Positions 1 to 5,177 of a stretch of 5,276 nt of DNA are shown in pieces; position 1 is the stretch's first letter, and each line of letters begins with the position of its first letter. The stretch spans positions 1 through 5,276 of the forward strand of contig JAEUJG010000551.1 in assembly GCA_016794765.1 (NCBI GenBank). Direction: 5' to 3'. This stretch comes from Spirochaetaceae bacterium. Lineage in GTDB: Bacteria > Spirochaetota > Spirochaetia > Treponematales > Rectinemataceae. Both the position numbers and the translations under genes were made by a program. The notes beneath the pieces are model-generated. The model worked only from the letters and a program-made list of their open reading frames with translations. It was not told where the DNA came from and ran no database searches.

Positions 1-73
1 CGGGCTGTAGCGCAGGGGCTAGCGCGCTTGGTTCGGGACCAAGAGATCGGAGGGTCAAATCCTCTCAGCCCGA
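1..73 (+). tRNA. tRNA-Pro (anticodon CGG)
   Basis: This tRNA decodes CCG proline codons. A full cloverleaf can be drawn by eye. The acceptor stem is cgggctg (1-7) with cagcccg (66-72), all seven pairs Watson-Crick. The D stem is gcgc/gcgc with an 8-nt loop. The anticodon stem is cttgg/ccaag around loop ttcggga, placing CGG at positions 34-36 followed by G37. The variable loop is 5 nt and the T stem is ggagg/cctct. The C1-G72 pair and A73 discriminator are the usual bacterial proline identity elements. No CCA is encoded after A73, so it would be added by CCA-adding enzyme. One oddity is that the T loop reads gtcaaat, so position 54 is G instead of the nearly universal T. The gene starts at the window edge, so its promoter is not visible. 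A strong terminator follows 8 nt downstream. Confidence 0.95.
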
Positions 74-80
74 TCTTCGG

Positions 81-120
81 AAAAAGACCGTTCGGCATCG
101 CCGGACGGTCTTTTTCTTTT
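81..120 (+). terminator. Intrinsic terminator of tRNA-Pro
   Basis: A 16-bp stem, 81-96 with 100-115, has a 3-nt loop (atc). It carries one G-T wobble and otherwise Watson-Crick pairs. The foot of the stem is an A5 run opposite T5, followed by cttttct. The A-tract on one side and T-tract on the other mean it could terminate transcription from either strand. It sits at the exact centre of a longer inverted repeat of the tRNA 3' end (55-72 against 123-140). Confidence 0.9.
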
Positions 121-122
121 CT

Positions 123-182
123 CGGGCTGAGAGGATTTGAACGGGAGCGCCGACCCGGAAGCGCGCGATCGTTTGAGCGCGC
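123..182. repeat. 60-bp direct repeat, copy 1
   Basis: It is identical over 60 bp to 327-386. Its first 18 bases (123-140) are the exact reverse complement of tRNA-Pro positions 55-72, that is part of the T loop, the 3' T stem and the 3' acceptor strand. The next two bases continue the tRNA complement with a canonical T54 and G53, which differs from the resident tRNA at position 54. The remaining 40 bp are not tRNA-derived as far as I can see; they contain a hairpin with stem gcgcgc (161-166) and gcgcgc (177-182). Confidence 0.9.
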
Positions 183-190
183 TGGAGGGG

Positions 191-214
191 AACCGCGCCA
201 TGGAAGGCGCGGTT
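191..214. repeat. Perfect 9-bp hairpin in the repeat array
   Basis: aaccgcgcc (191-199) pairs perfectly with ggcgcggtt (206-214) around a 6-nt loop. A second perfect hairpin lies downstream: gcggaca (239-245) with tgtccgc (249-255), loop gga. Both lie between the inverted tRNA-end copies and resemble repetitive extragenic palindromes. No T-run follows either, so I do not call them terminators. Confidence 0.6.
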
Positions 215-261
215 AGGCGCGGACGCGGCCCGGAGCGAGCGGACAGGATGTCCGCGAGCGT

Positions 262-284
262 AGGGCAAATCCTCCGGAGCCCGA
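262..284 (+). pseudogene. Degenerate tRNA-Pro 3'-end fragment
   Basis: The stretch from 262 to 284 aligns with the 3' end of the tRNA at 51-73: it shares aggg, aaatcct and agcccga, with one base missing in the T loop and a short substituted segment (ccgg at 274-277) between the T stem and the acceptor strand. No matching 5' tRNA half exists upstream, so it is a fragment and not a second tRNA gene. It is in the same orientation as the tRNA and is likewise followed by a terminator hairpin. Confidence 0.7.
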
Positions 285-290
285 TCTCCA

Positions 291-326
291 GAAACCGCTC
301 GGCATTCGCCGGGCGGTTTCTTTTTT
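291..326 (+). terminator. Second terminator hairpin of the repeat array
   Basis: A 13-bp stem, 291-303 with 308-320, has loop attc and one G-T wobble, followed by T6. It is homologous to the hairpin at 81-115. At least two base pairs differ by changes on both sides (G-C to A-T and T-A to C-G), so pairing is kept. It is followed at once by the second 60-bp repeat. Confidence 0.8.
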
Positions 327-386
327 CGGGCTGAGAGGATTTGAACGGGAGCGCCGACCCGGAAGCGCGCGATCGTTTGAGCGCGC
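327..386. repeat. 60-bp direct repeat, copy 2
   Basis: This is an exact copy of 123-182. It follows directly on the T-run of the second terminator and ends about 45 bp before the transporter start. Read on the minus strand, it looks like a tRNA 3' end followed by a terminator, mirroring the arrangement of the real tRNA on the plus strand. Confidence 0.9.
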
Positions 387-393
387 CGAGCGA

Positions 394-423
394 TGTCCAC
401 CTCTCGAACATTTCTGCTATGCT
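394..423 (+). promoter_or_regulatory. Possible promoter of the transporter gene
   Basis: A -10-like box TATGCT lies at 418-423, with only a weak -35 candidate (tgtcca, 394-399) 18 bp upstream. The box ends 7 nt before the ATG at 431, so transcription would start at or next to the start codon. No Shine-Dalgarno precedes that ATG. This is a call by eye from consensus matches. Confidence 0.35.
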
Positions 424-430
424 CTCTTTT

Positions 431-1489
431 ATGGGAATCCCGATGCTTCTCGCGATCCTGTCTGCGGCCCTCTTCGGCGCCGCGACGCCCCTCAGCAAGG
501 GCCTGCTCGGCTCCATCGGCCCGTTCACGCTGGCGGGCCTCCTCTATCTCGGGGCGGGGCTGGCCTTGGCGCCCTGGGCCCTGCGGGGCCTTGTCCCGCG
601 CGGGCGGGTCCTGAACCGTCGGAACCGCCGGCATGCGCTCGGGTCGGTACTCGCGGGAGGAATCGCGGGACCCGTCCTCCTCCTCTTCGGGCTCAGGGCG
701 GCAAGCTCCTCCTCGGTCTCCCTCTGGCTCAACATGGAGCTCGTCGCCACCGCGGTACTCGGGCATTTTCTCTTCCGCGACACCATGACCAAGCGCGGCG
801 CCCTCGCCGCGATCGGCATCCTGGCCGCCTCGGTCCTCCTCTCGTTCGAGGGAGGAACCGCGACCCTGAGGGCCGGACTCCTCGTGGCCGGCGCTTGCGT
901 GGCCTGGGGTTTCGACAACCACTTCACCGCCCTCATCGACGGTCTCTCGCCGGAGACCAGCACCTTCATCAAGGGCATCGCGGCGGGAGCGGTCAACCTC
1001 GCGATCGGTCTCCTCGCGGAAGGACGAACGGAGATCGACCCGGCCACGCTGGGAGGCGCCCTCGCCATCGGCGCGCTCTCGTACGGGGCGAGCATCGTGC
1101 TCTACATCGCCTCGGCCCAGGGGCTCGGCGCCTCCCGCGCCCAACTCTTCTTCTCTTCGGCCCCGCTCTTCGGCCTCGCTCTCGCGGCGATCCTGCTCGG
1201 CGAGGCCCCGACCCCCGCGCGCGCGGCGGCCCTCGGGCTCATGGGGCTTTCCTGGGCCCTCCTCCTCGGGGATCGCCACGCGCACGACCATGTCCACCCG
1301 AAGGCCGTCCACACGCACTGGCACCGGCACGGGGAGGGGCACCACGGCCACGGGCACGCCTCGCTCACTTTCCCGGCCCGCATCTTCGGCCACGGCCACG
1401 AGCACGCGCACGAGGAAGCCGCGCACCGGCATCCCCATGTCTCGGACATCCATCATCGGCACGCGCATCCGGGCGAGGTCGAGGAATGA
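431..1489 (+). CDS. EamA/DMT-family transporter, His-rich C-terminal tail
   Basis: This is an inner-membrane permease of the drug/metabolite transporter superfamily, 352 residues. Two EamA-like halves of about five hydrophobic segments each are visible (roughly residues 4-135 and 143-278). Characteristic stretches are LLAILSAALFGAATPLSKGL in the first helix and ACVAWGFDNHFTALI, then FIKGIAAGAVNLAIGLL, in the second half. Residues 281-352 form a hydrophilic tail with 23 histidines, rich in HxH and HGHGH patterns. A DMT subfamily with such tails (ending in patterns like HPHxxDxHHRH) is familiar from other bacteria; metal binding, and metal efflux or uptake, is an inference from histidine content, and the substrate is unknown. 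The start is chosen at ATG 431, or possibly ATG 443, which has a weak GGGA 6 nt upstream. The longer reading from TTG 341 would begin inside the tRNA-derived repeat and is unlikely. The gene is convergent with the kinase. Confidence 0.85.
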   Translation: MGIPMLLAILSAALFGAATPLSKGLLGSIGPFTLAGLLYLGAGLALAPWALRGLVPRGRVLNRRNRRHALGSVLAGGIAGPVLLLFGLRAASSSSVSLWLNMELVATAVLGHFLFRDTMTKRGALAAIGILAASVLLSFEGGTATLRAGLLVAGACVAWGFDNHFTALIDGLSPETSTFIKGIAAGAVNLAIGLLAEGRTEIDPATLGGALAIGALSYGASIVLYIASAQGLGASRAQLFFSSAPLFGLALAAILLGEAPTPARAAALGLMGLSWALLLGDRHAHDHVHPKAVHTHWHRHGEGHHGHGHASLTFPARIFGHGHEHAHEEAAHRHPHVSDIHHRHAHPGEVEE

Positions 1490-1496
1490 GGCGGAA

Positions 1497-1520
1497 GGCG
1501 CGCCATCGTCCTGGCGCGCC
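1497..1520. terminator. Hairpin between convergent genes
   Basis: ggcgcgcca (1497-1505) pairs with tggcgcgcc (1512-1520) around a 6-nt loop, just after the transporter stop and before the kinase stop (complement of 1535-1537). The intergenic gap is only 45 bp. There is no T-run on either strand, so it would have to be a U-poor or factor-assisted bidirectional terminator. The stem half GGCGCGCC is itself a palindrome. Confidence 0.45.
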
Positions 1521-1534
1521 GGAAGACAGGGGCT

Positions 1535-3337
1535 TCAGCGCGCGCCGCGGCCCTTCGCGGGAAAGTCGAAGCTGACGGCCGCGCCGGCGCCCCGCTCCAT
1601 CGTGACCTTGGCGCCCAACTCCTCCGCGAGGACGCCGATCAGCTGCATGCCGAAGCCGGAAGACTCCTCGAAGGTGACGTCGGGCGGCAAGCCGATGCCG
1701 TCGTCGGCGTAGCGCAGCAGCACCCGGTCGCCGACCGCCGCCGCGCCGACCGAAACGAAGCCGCGGTCGCGGCCGGGGAAGGCGTACTTCGCGGAGTTGG
1801 TGACGAGCTCGTTCAGGATGATGCCTATGGAGACTATCGTCTTGGCCGGCAACATGATCCGCGCGATTTCCGCCTTCAGCGCGATCCGCGCCTTGCCGGC
1901 GACCAGCGAGACGATCTGGTCGAGCAGGTCGGGGAGGACATCGCTCAGGTCCTGGTCCCCGGTGAGCTCCGAGCGGTAGAGCCGGTCGTAGAGTTCCGTC
2001 AAGGCGTGGACCCGTCCCGCCGCCTCCGAAAGGACGTCGCCGCAGGCGGTTTCCGCCTGGAGGCCCGCTTCGAGGTTGAGGAGGGAGGCGACGATGCCCA
2101 TGTTGTTCTTGATCCGGTGGTGGGTCTCCTTGAGGATGAGCTCCTTCTCCCGGAGCATGGCGCGGATCCGCTCGTCGGCCTCGTGACGCGCGGTGATGTC
2201 CTCGAAGGTGGCGACCATGCCGCGGAAGCTCCCGTCGGTTTCCAGCATGGGCCGGGCGTTGACCGAGAGTACCACCCGGCGCCCGTCCGGCCACTCGATG
2301 GCGTGCCTGACGTCGTAGGTCGGGGCGAGGGTGCGCCTGACGATGGAGAAGGGCTGGCTTTCGTCGGGGAAGGGCTTGCCGTCTACCGTCATGGCGTGCC
2401 AACCGGGGGCGTTGTAGTCGCGCGACGTGATGCTTTCCTTGGACAGGCCCAGGATCTCTTCGGCCCGCCGGTTGGCGTAGGTGATGGCGCCCGAGGCGTC
2501 GACCGTCGCGATGCCCACGGGGCTCGTCTCCATGATCATGCCCATGAAGGAGCGTTCCTTCTCGAGGGCGGCCTCGGTCAGCGCGTGCTCGGTGATCTCG
2601 TTGAAGGCCACGACAAAGTGGCCGGGGCGGTTCCGATACGCGACACAATCATACCAGCGGTTCTTCAGGGCGAGGTGCTGCTTGAAGCGCTTTTCGACGC
2701 CCGTCCGGACGACCTCGCCGAAGACGCCGATCCAGTCGAAGGGATCCTTGTCGATCCCGGGGAAGGCCTCCGTCACGAGCTTGCCCACCGGATCGACCCC
2801 GGTCAGCTCCTTGTAGGTCTTGTTCGCGGAGAGGAAGAAGTAGTCGACCGGCCGGCCGGCCGGATCATATTCCATGCGGTGATGGGCGATGCCGATCGGC
2901 GCGCGGTCGAAGAGGCCGCGGTAGTCCTCCCCATTGTCCGAGGCGACCGATCGGCCCGCCGCGAAGAGCCTCAAGGCGTTCCGCGCCGCGGCGAGGAGGA
3001 GGGGCGCGCCGGAACCGGACGCGACGCACCCGAAATTCGGGACCGCCTCCGCCCGCTCCACGAGGCGGGCGCTCCCGTCGGCGAGAAGGAACAAGACGGG
3101 GAGCTCGCGCCGCGCCAGGATGGCGCCGGCCGTCCCGGCGCCGTCGCGCCCCGGGCCGTCCCCGATCTCCGCGAGCACGAGGTCGACCGGTTCCCCGCGG
3201 GCCAACAGGGCAAGCGCTTCTTCCGCGCCCGCGGCCTCGCGCAGGGCGAAGCCGCCGCCCTCGAGGGCCGAACGAGCTTCGGCGGCGGGACTTCCGTCAC
3301 CGCGCACGAAGAGGATGGTCTTGCCGGCGTTCGTCAT
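1535..3337 (-). CDS. Soluble hybrid PAS sensor histidine kinase (HisKA_2 type)
   Basis: This is a 600-residue cytosolic two-component kinase with no signal peptide or membrane segment. Residues 6-125 look like a receiver domain that has lost its chemistry. The phosphoacceptor position is Glu57 (DLVLAEI), the N-terminal acidic pair is reduced to RGD, and the usual Thr and Lys are absent. Two PAS-like domains follow (about 138-250 and 262-385), each ending in an EIT/DIT-type motif. The dimerisation box (396-480) carries LKETHHRIKNNM, with His407 as the likely phosphorylated residue (His406 adjacent). The ATPase domain (490-595) shows the N box NELVTNSAKYAF, G1 DDGIGLP and G2 GFGMQLI. All catalytic kinase motifs are intact, so it should autophosphorylate. 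No partner response regulator lies in the window, and the signal is unknown. The ATG at 3335-3337 is supported by GAGGA 6 nt upstream. The gene is divergent from the nucleotidyltransferase-like gene. Confidence 0.92.
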   Translation of the reverse strand: MTNAGKTILFVRGDGSPAAEARSALEGGGFALREAAGAEEALALLARGEPVDLVLAEIGDGPGRDGAGTAGAILARRELPVLFLLADGSARLVERAEAVPNFGCVASGSGAPLLLAAARNALRLFAAGRSVASDNGEDYRGLFDRAPIGIAHHRMEYDPAGRPVDYFFLSANKTYKELTGVDPVGKLVTEAFPGIDKDPFDWIGVFGEVVRTGVEKRFKQHLALKNRWYDCVAYRNRPGHFVVAFNEITEHALTEAALEKERSFMGMIMETSPVGIATVDASGAITYANRRAEEILGLSKESITSRDYNAPGWHAMTVDGKPFPDESQPFSIVRRTLAPTYDVRHAIEWPDGRRVVLSVNARPMLETDGSFRGMVATFEDITARHEADERIRAMLREKELILKETHHRIKNNMGIVASLLNLEAGLQAETACGDVLSEAAGRVHALTELYDRLYRSELTGDQDLSDVLPDLLDQIVSLVAGKARIALKAEIARIMLPAKTIVSIGIILNELVTNSAKYAFPGRDRGFVSVGAAAVGDRVLLRYADDGIGLPPDVTFEESSGFGMQLIGVLAEELGAKVTMERGAGAAVSFDFPAKGRGAR

Positions 3338-3343
3338 TTTTAA

Positions 3344-3348
3344 TCCTC
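3344..3348 (-). promoter_or_regulatory. Ribosome binding site of the kinase
   Basis: On the minus strand GAGGA stands 6 nt before the ATG, separated by ttaaaa. This fixes the start of the kinase and contrasts with the two plus-strand genes, which have no such site in front of their chosen starts. Confidence 0.75.
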
Positions 3349-3367
3349 GCCCGTCGATTTGGAGCGC

Positions 3368-3385
3368 GGCTTCCGGGCGGAAGCC
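3368..3385. repeat. Inverted repeat in the kinase leader
   Basis: ggcttcc (3368-3374) pairs perfectly with ggaagcc (3379-3385) around gggc, about 30 bp upstream of the kinase start. In the kinase mRNA it would be a stem-loop close to the ribosome site. The rest of the divergent intergenic region (3386-3455) is very GC-rich without a clear motif. A small dyad, gattc-5 nt-gaatc (3456-3470), lies 24 bp upstream of the plus-strand -35 box and could be an operator, but it is short. Confidence 0.4.
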
Positions 3386-3494
3386 CCCGGCCGAGCCCGG
3401 CGCGGGCCCGGGAGCCGCGGCGCGCCGACCTCAAGTATCGCCGAGCCGCCGCGGGGATTCAATCCGAATCGAGCGGGTCCCGGGGTTTCATGCC

Positions 3495-3522
3495 TTGACA
3501 ATCCCGGCCTACGCGCCAAAAT
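3495..3522 (+). promoter_or_regulatory. Sigma70-type promoter of the nucleotidyltransferase-like gene
   Basis: A perfect -35 hexamer TTGACA (3495-3500) is followed after 16 bp by CAAAAT (3517-3522), four of six matches to the -10 consensus. This stands out in an otherwise GC-rich intergenic region. Transcription would be expected to start around 3529-3531, at or next to the GTG taken as start codon, which suggests a leaderless mRNA. Confidence 0.6.
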
Positions 3523-3530
3523 GACGCATC

Positions 3531-5177
3531 GTGAGGAAAAGGAATGATACGGGCGCCGGAAGGAGCGGATCGGCCGCGGACCGGCCCGGGGAAAACCGCG
3601 CCCGCGTCGGTCCCGACTACGGCGAGCTCCAACGGCGCTTCGACGGGCTCGTGGAGGGCGGCGCCGGCCTCGCGGCGAGGGAGCGCTTCCTCGAGGCGGT
3701 GTTCGTCGAAAACAACCGCGCGATCAGGAACCTCGATTTCCACGCCCTGCGGCCCGCGACGGTCGCGGAGGATTACCTCCTTCCCCGCCGGGACCTCATG
3801 AGCTTCGTCCTGCGGAACTGGATCCGGCAGGTCTTCCTGCCGGCCCTCCCTCCGGAGGCGGTCGGGTCCATGCTCGTCTTCGGCGTCGGCCGGCTCTTCT
3901 CCTCCTACAACGACACGGGGGTCCAGAACGGCACCGACGCCGACATCAACGTGGTCGTGGCGGACAGCTTGCCGGAGGGCGCGCGGCGGAAGGTCCAAGC
4001 GGGCCTGGAGCGCCTCCGCGCGGCCCTCCTCGAGCGTTTCTTCGTCCACCTGGAGATCGATCCCGAGTTCACGCTGCTGCGCGCCCGCGAGGCGGCGGAC
4101 CGCCTTTCCTGCGAGGACGCCGAGGTGCGCGCGCGGAGCCTCCTTTTCTACAAGAGCAACTGCCGGAGCCTCCGGATCATCAAGGACGAGGAGGAGCTCC
4201 GCGAGTCCCTCTTTTCCCGCGTGCGGCACCTCCCGGACGCCCTACTCTTCGAAAACTTCCTCGGCCTCTCCAACCCGAAGCCGACCTTCATGCGGATCAG
4301 GACGGGCCGCGCCGAACTCGAGCTCCTGGCCGACGGCAGCCGCGAGCGGATCAGGCCGGACTCCGCCATCGGTTCCCGCGCCTTCGCGCGCCGACTCCGG
4401 CGCGCCCTGCCGCCGGCCCTGCGCGTCTCGCCGCCCGACTGGCACTTCTCCATGAAGCACATGGTGAACCGCGTCTACGACTACGTCGGCGCGATGCGCG
4501 ATCTCGGCTACGGCCTCGAGGAGATCGGCTTCGACCGGCCCTCGCCGGAGCTGGGCGCCGACCCCGACTACCGATACCTCCGCGACGCCCACCGGCTCAT
4601 GCTCTACCTGCAGGAACTCGTCCAGATCACGGCGGGACACTACGGCGAGGCCTGCGACTACAGCTACGTCTCCCGCGCGCGCTTCCGCCGCTTCTGCGAG
4701 ATCGACGGCGACAAGTTCCGCGCCGACTTCGAGCGCATGGTCCTCGGCGGCGACCTCCTCCTTCCGAGCGAAAAAGTGGTCTTCCGGACCCTGCGGCGCA
4801 AGATCGAGACCAAGGCCCGCGACCGTTTCCTCGAGGGGCGCGCGGCGGACTTCGTGCTCCTCCCGGAGGGGCTCGCCTTCGAAACCGTCTACCGCGATCC
4901 CTCCGGCTACAAGCTCCTCGTGCCCTACTCCTGGGCCGACCTCGGCTACTTCGTCTTCGACAGCATGGCGCGGCGCATGGCCGCCGTCGTGGAGGGGCGG
5001 CTCGTGCCGCGGCTCGGCGCGCTCGGCCTGCCGCCCGCGGGCCTGGAGGCCTACCGCGCCGCCTGCCTCGACGGCGAAACCGAAGGCGATGTCGAGGCCC
5101 CCGCAAGCCGGCGGCCCGCCGCCGGCCCACGGCCCCGCGCGAGTAACCGTCTTCCTTTTCAAGCGGGTGAAGGCTGA
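3531..5177 (+). CDS. Putative nucleotidyltransferase-like protein of unknown function
   Basis: I do not recognise a specific function for this 548-residue soluble protein. Residues 114-143 resemble the DNA-polymerase-beta nucleotidyltransferase core: a strand, a glycine turn (FGVGR, 117-121), then GTDADINVVV with the metal-binding pair Asp136-x-Asp138. HLEIDPEF at 173-180 could supply the third acidic residue. The same fold occurs in DUF294/GlnD-type proteins and class I adenylate cyclases, but here about 18 residues separate the glycine turn from the Asp pair, longer than usual. The remainder (200-515) is mostly helical, with a conserved-looking WHFSMKHMVNRVYDYVGAM (304-322), and has no transmembrane segment. 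GTG 3531 is the only reasonable start in frame, as a stop lies at 3522-3524; residues 1-28 are low complexity. A GAGG...AGGA purine run followed by ATG 3544 lies just inside but in another frame. The last 12 or so residues appear to come from the adjoining IS110 element. Confidence 0.7.
   Translation: MRKRNDTGAGRSGSAADRPGENRARVGPDYGELQRRFDGLVEGGAGLAARERFLEAVFVENNRAIRNLDFHALRPATVAEDYLLPRRDLMSFVLRNWIRQVFLPALPPEAVGSMLVFGVGRLFSSYNDTGVQNGTDADINVVVADSLPEGARRKVQAGLERLRAALLERFFVHLEIDPEFTLLRAREAADRLSCEDAEVRARSLLFYKSNCRSLRIIKDEEELRESLFSRVRHLPDALLFENFLGLSNPKPTFMRIRTGRAELELLADGSRERIRPDSAIGSRAFARRLRRALPPALRVSPPDWHFSMKHMVNRVYDYVGAMRDLGYGLEEIGFDRPSPELGADPDYRYLRDAHRLMLYLQELVQITAGHYGEACDYSYVSRARFRRFCEIDGDKFRADFERMVLGGDLLLPSEKVVFRTLRRKIETKARDRFLEGRAADFVLLPEGLAFETVYRDPSGYKLLVPYSWADLGYFVFDSMARRMAAVVEGRLVPRLGALGLPPAGLEAYRAACLDGETEGDVEAPASRRPAAGPRPRASNRLPFQAGEG
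5107..5126. repeat. GC hairpin near the end of the nucleotidyltransferase-like gene
   Basis: gccggcgg (5107-5114) pairs perfectly with ccgccggc (5119-5126) around cccg. It lies in the low-complexity C-terminal coding stretch just before base composition changes. It may be the remains of the original downstream terminator, now read through as coding, or simply Ala/Arg/Pro codons in GC-rich DNA. Confidence 0.35.

Larger units (their letters stand above)
51..386. repeat. tRNA-derived tandem repeat array, 204-bp period
   Basis: This fills the gene-free stretch between the tRNA and the transporter. Two units can be aligned. Unit 1 begins at the T arm of the real tRNA (51-72), followed by terminator 1 and the 60-bp repeat (123-182). 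Unit 2 begins with a degraded tRNA 3' end (262-284), followed by terminator 2 and the second 60-bp repeat (327-386). The period is 204 bp. Alignable parts are tRNA end, spacer, terminator and 60-bp block. The segment 183-261 is present once only, and homology stops abruptly at 386/387. The forward tRNA-end copies and terminators have diverged while the 60-bp blocks are identical, so the two parts have had different histories (conversion, recent duplication or selection). I see no open reading frame here that I believe. Confidence 0.85.

Noticed and set aside
55..284. attL/attR pair of an integrated element at the tRNA
   Set aside because: The direct copy of the tRNA end at 262-284 is degraded, only about 200 bp lies between, and no integrase gene is present; the inverted copies are not explained by site-specific integration.
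137..334. Small plus-strand open frame inside the repeat array
   Set aside because: It begins inside the 60-bp repeat with a non-ATG start and crosses hairpins, the tRNA fragment and the second terminator; there is no ribosome site.
123..386. CRISPR array or riboswitch
   Set aside because: There are only two repeat copies of 60 bp with a 144-bp interval holding a terminator, and no cas genes. The structure is tRNA-derived and not a known aptamer as far as I can recognise.
341..430. N-terminal extension of the transporter from TTG 341
   Set aside because: It would be encoded largely by the tRNA-derived 60-bp repeat and carries no transporter features; the first helix begins after ATG 431.
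65..1468. Long minus-strand open frame across the repeat array and the transporter
   Set aside because: It runs antisense to a clear transporter and through tRNA repeats; its translation is low-complexity Arg/Glu/Gly, typical of an antisense shadow in GC-rich DNA.
2006..3343. Plus-strand open frame opposite the kinase
   Set aside because: It is antisense to a kinase with all catalytic motifs; its translation shows no domain and is rich in Asp/Glu/Gly/Val, as expected from a mirrored frame.
3588..3595. Programmed -1 frameshift site at GGGGAAAA
   Set aside because: In the frame that would need it, the codons are GGG AAA ACC, and slipping back gives poor re-pairing; no downstream stimulatory structure was evident by eye.
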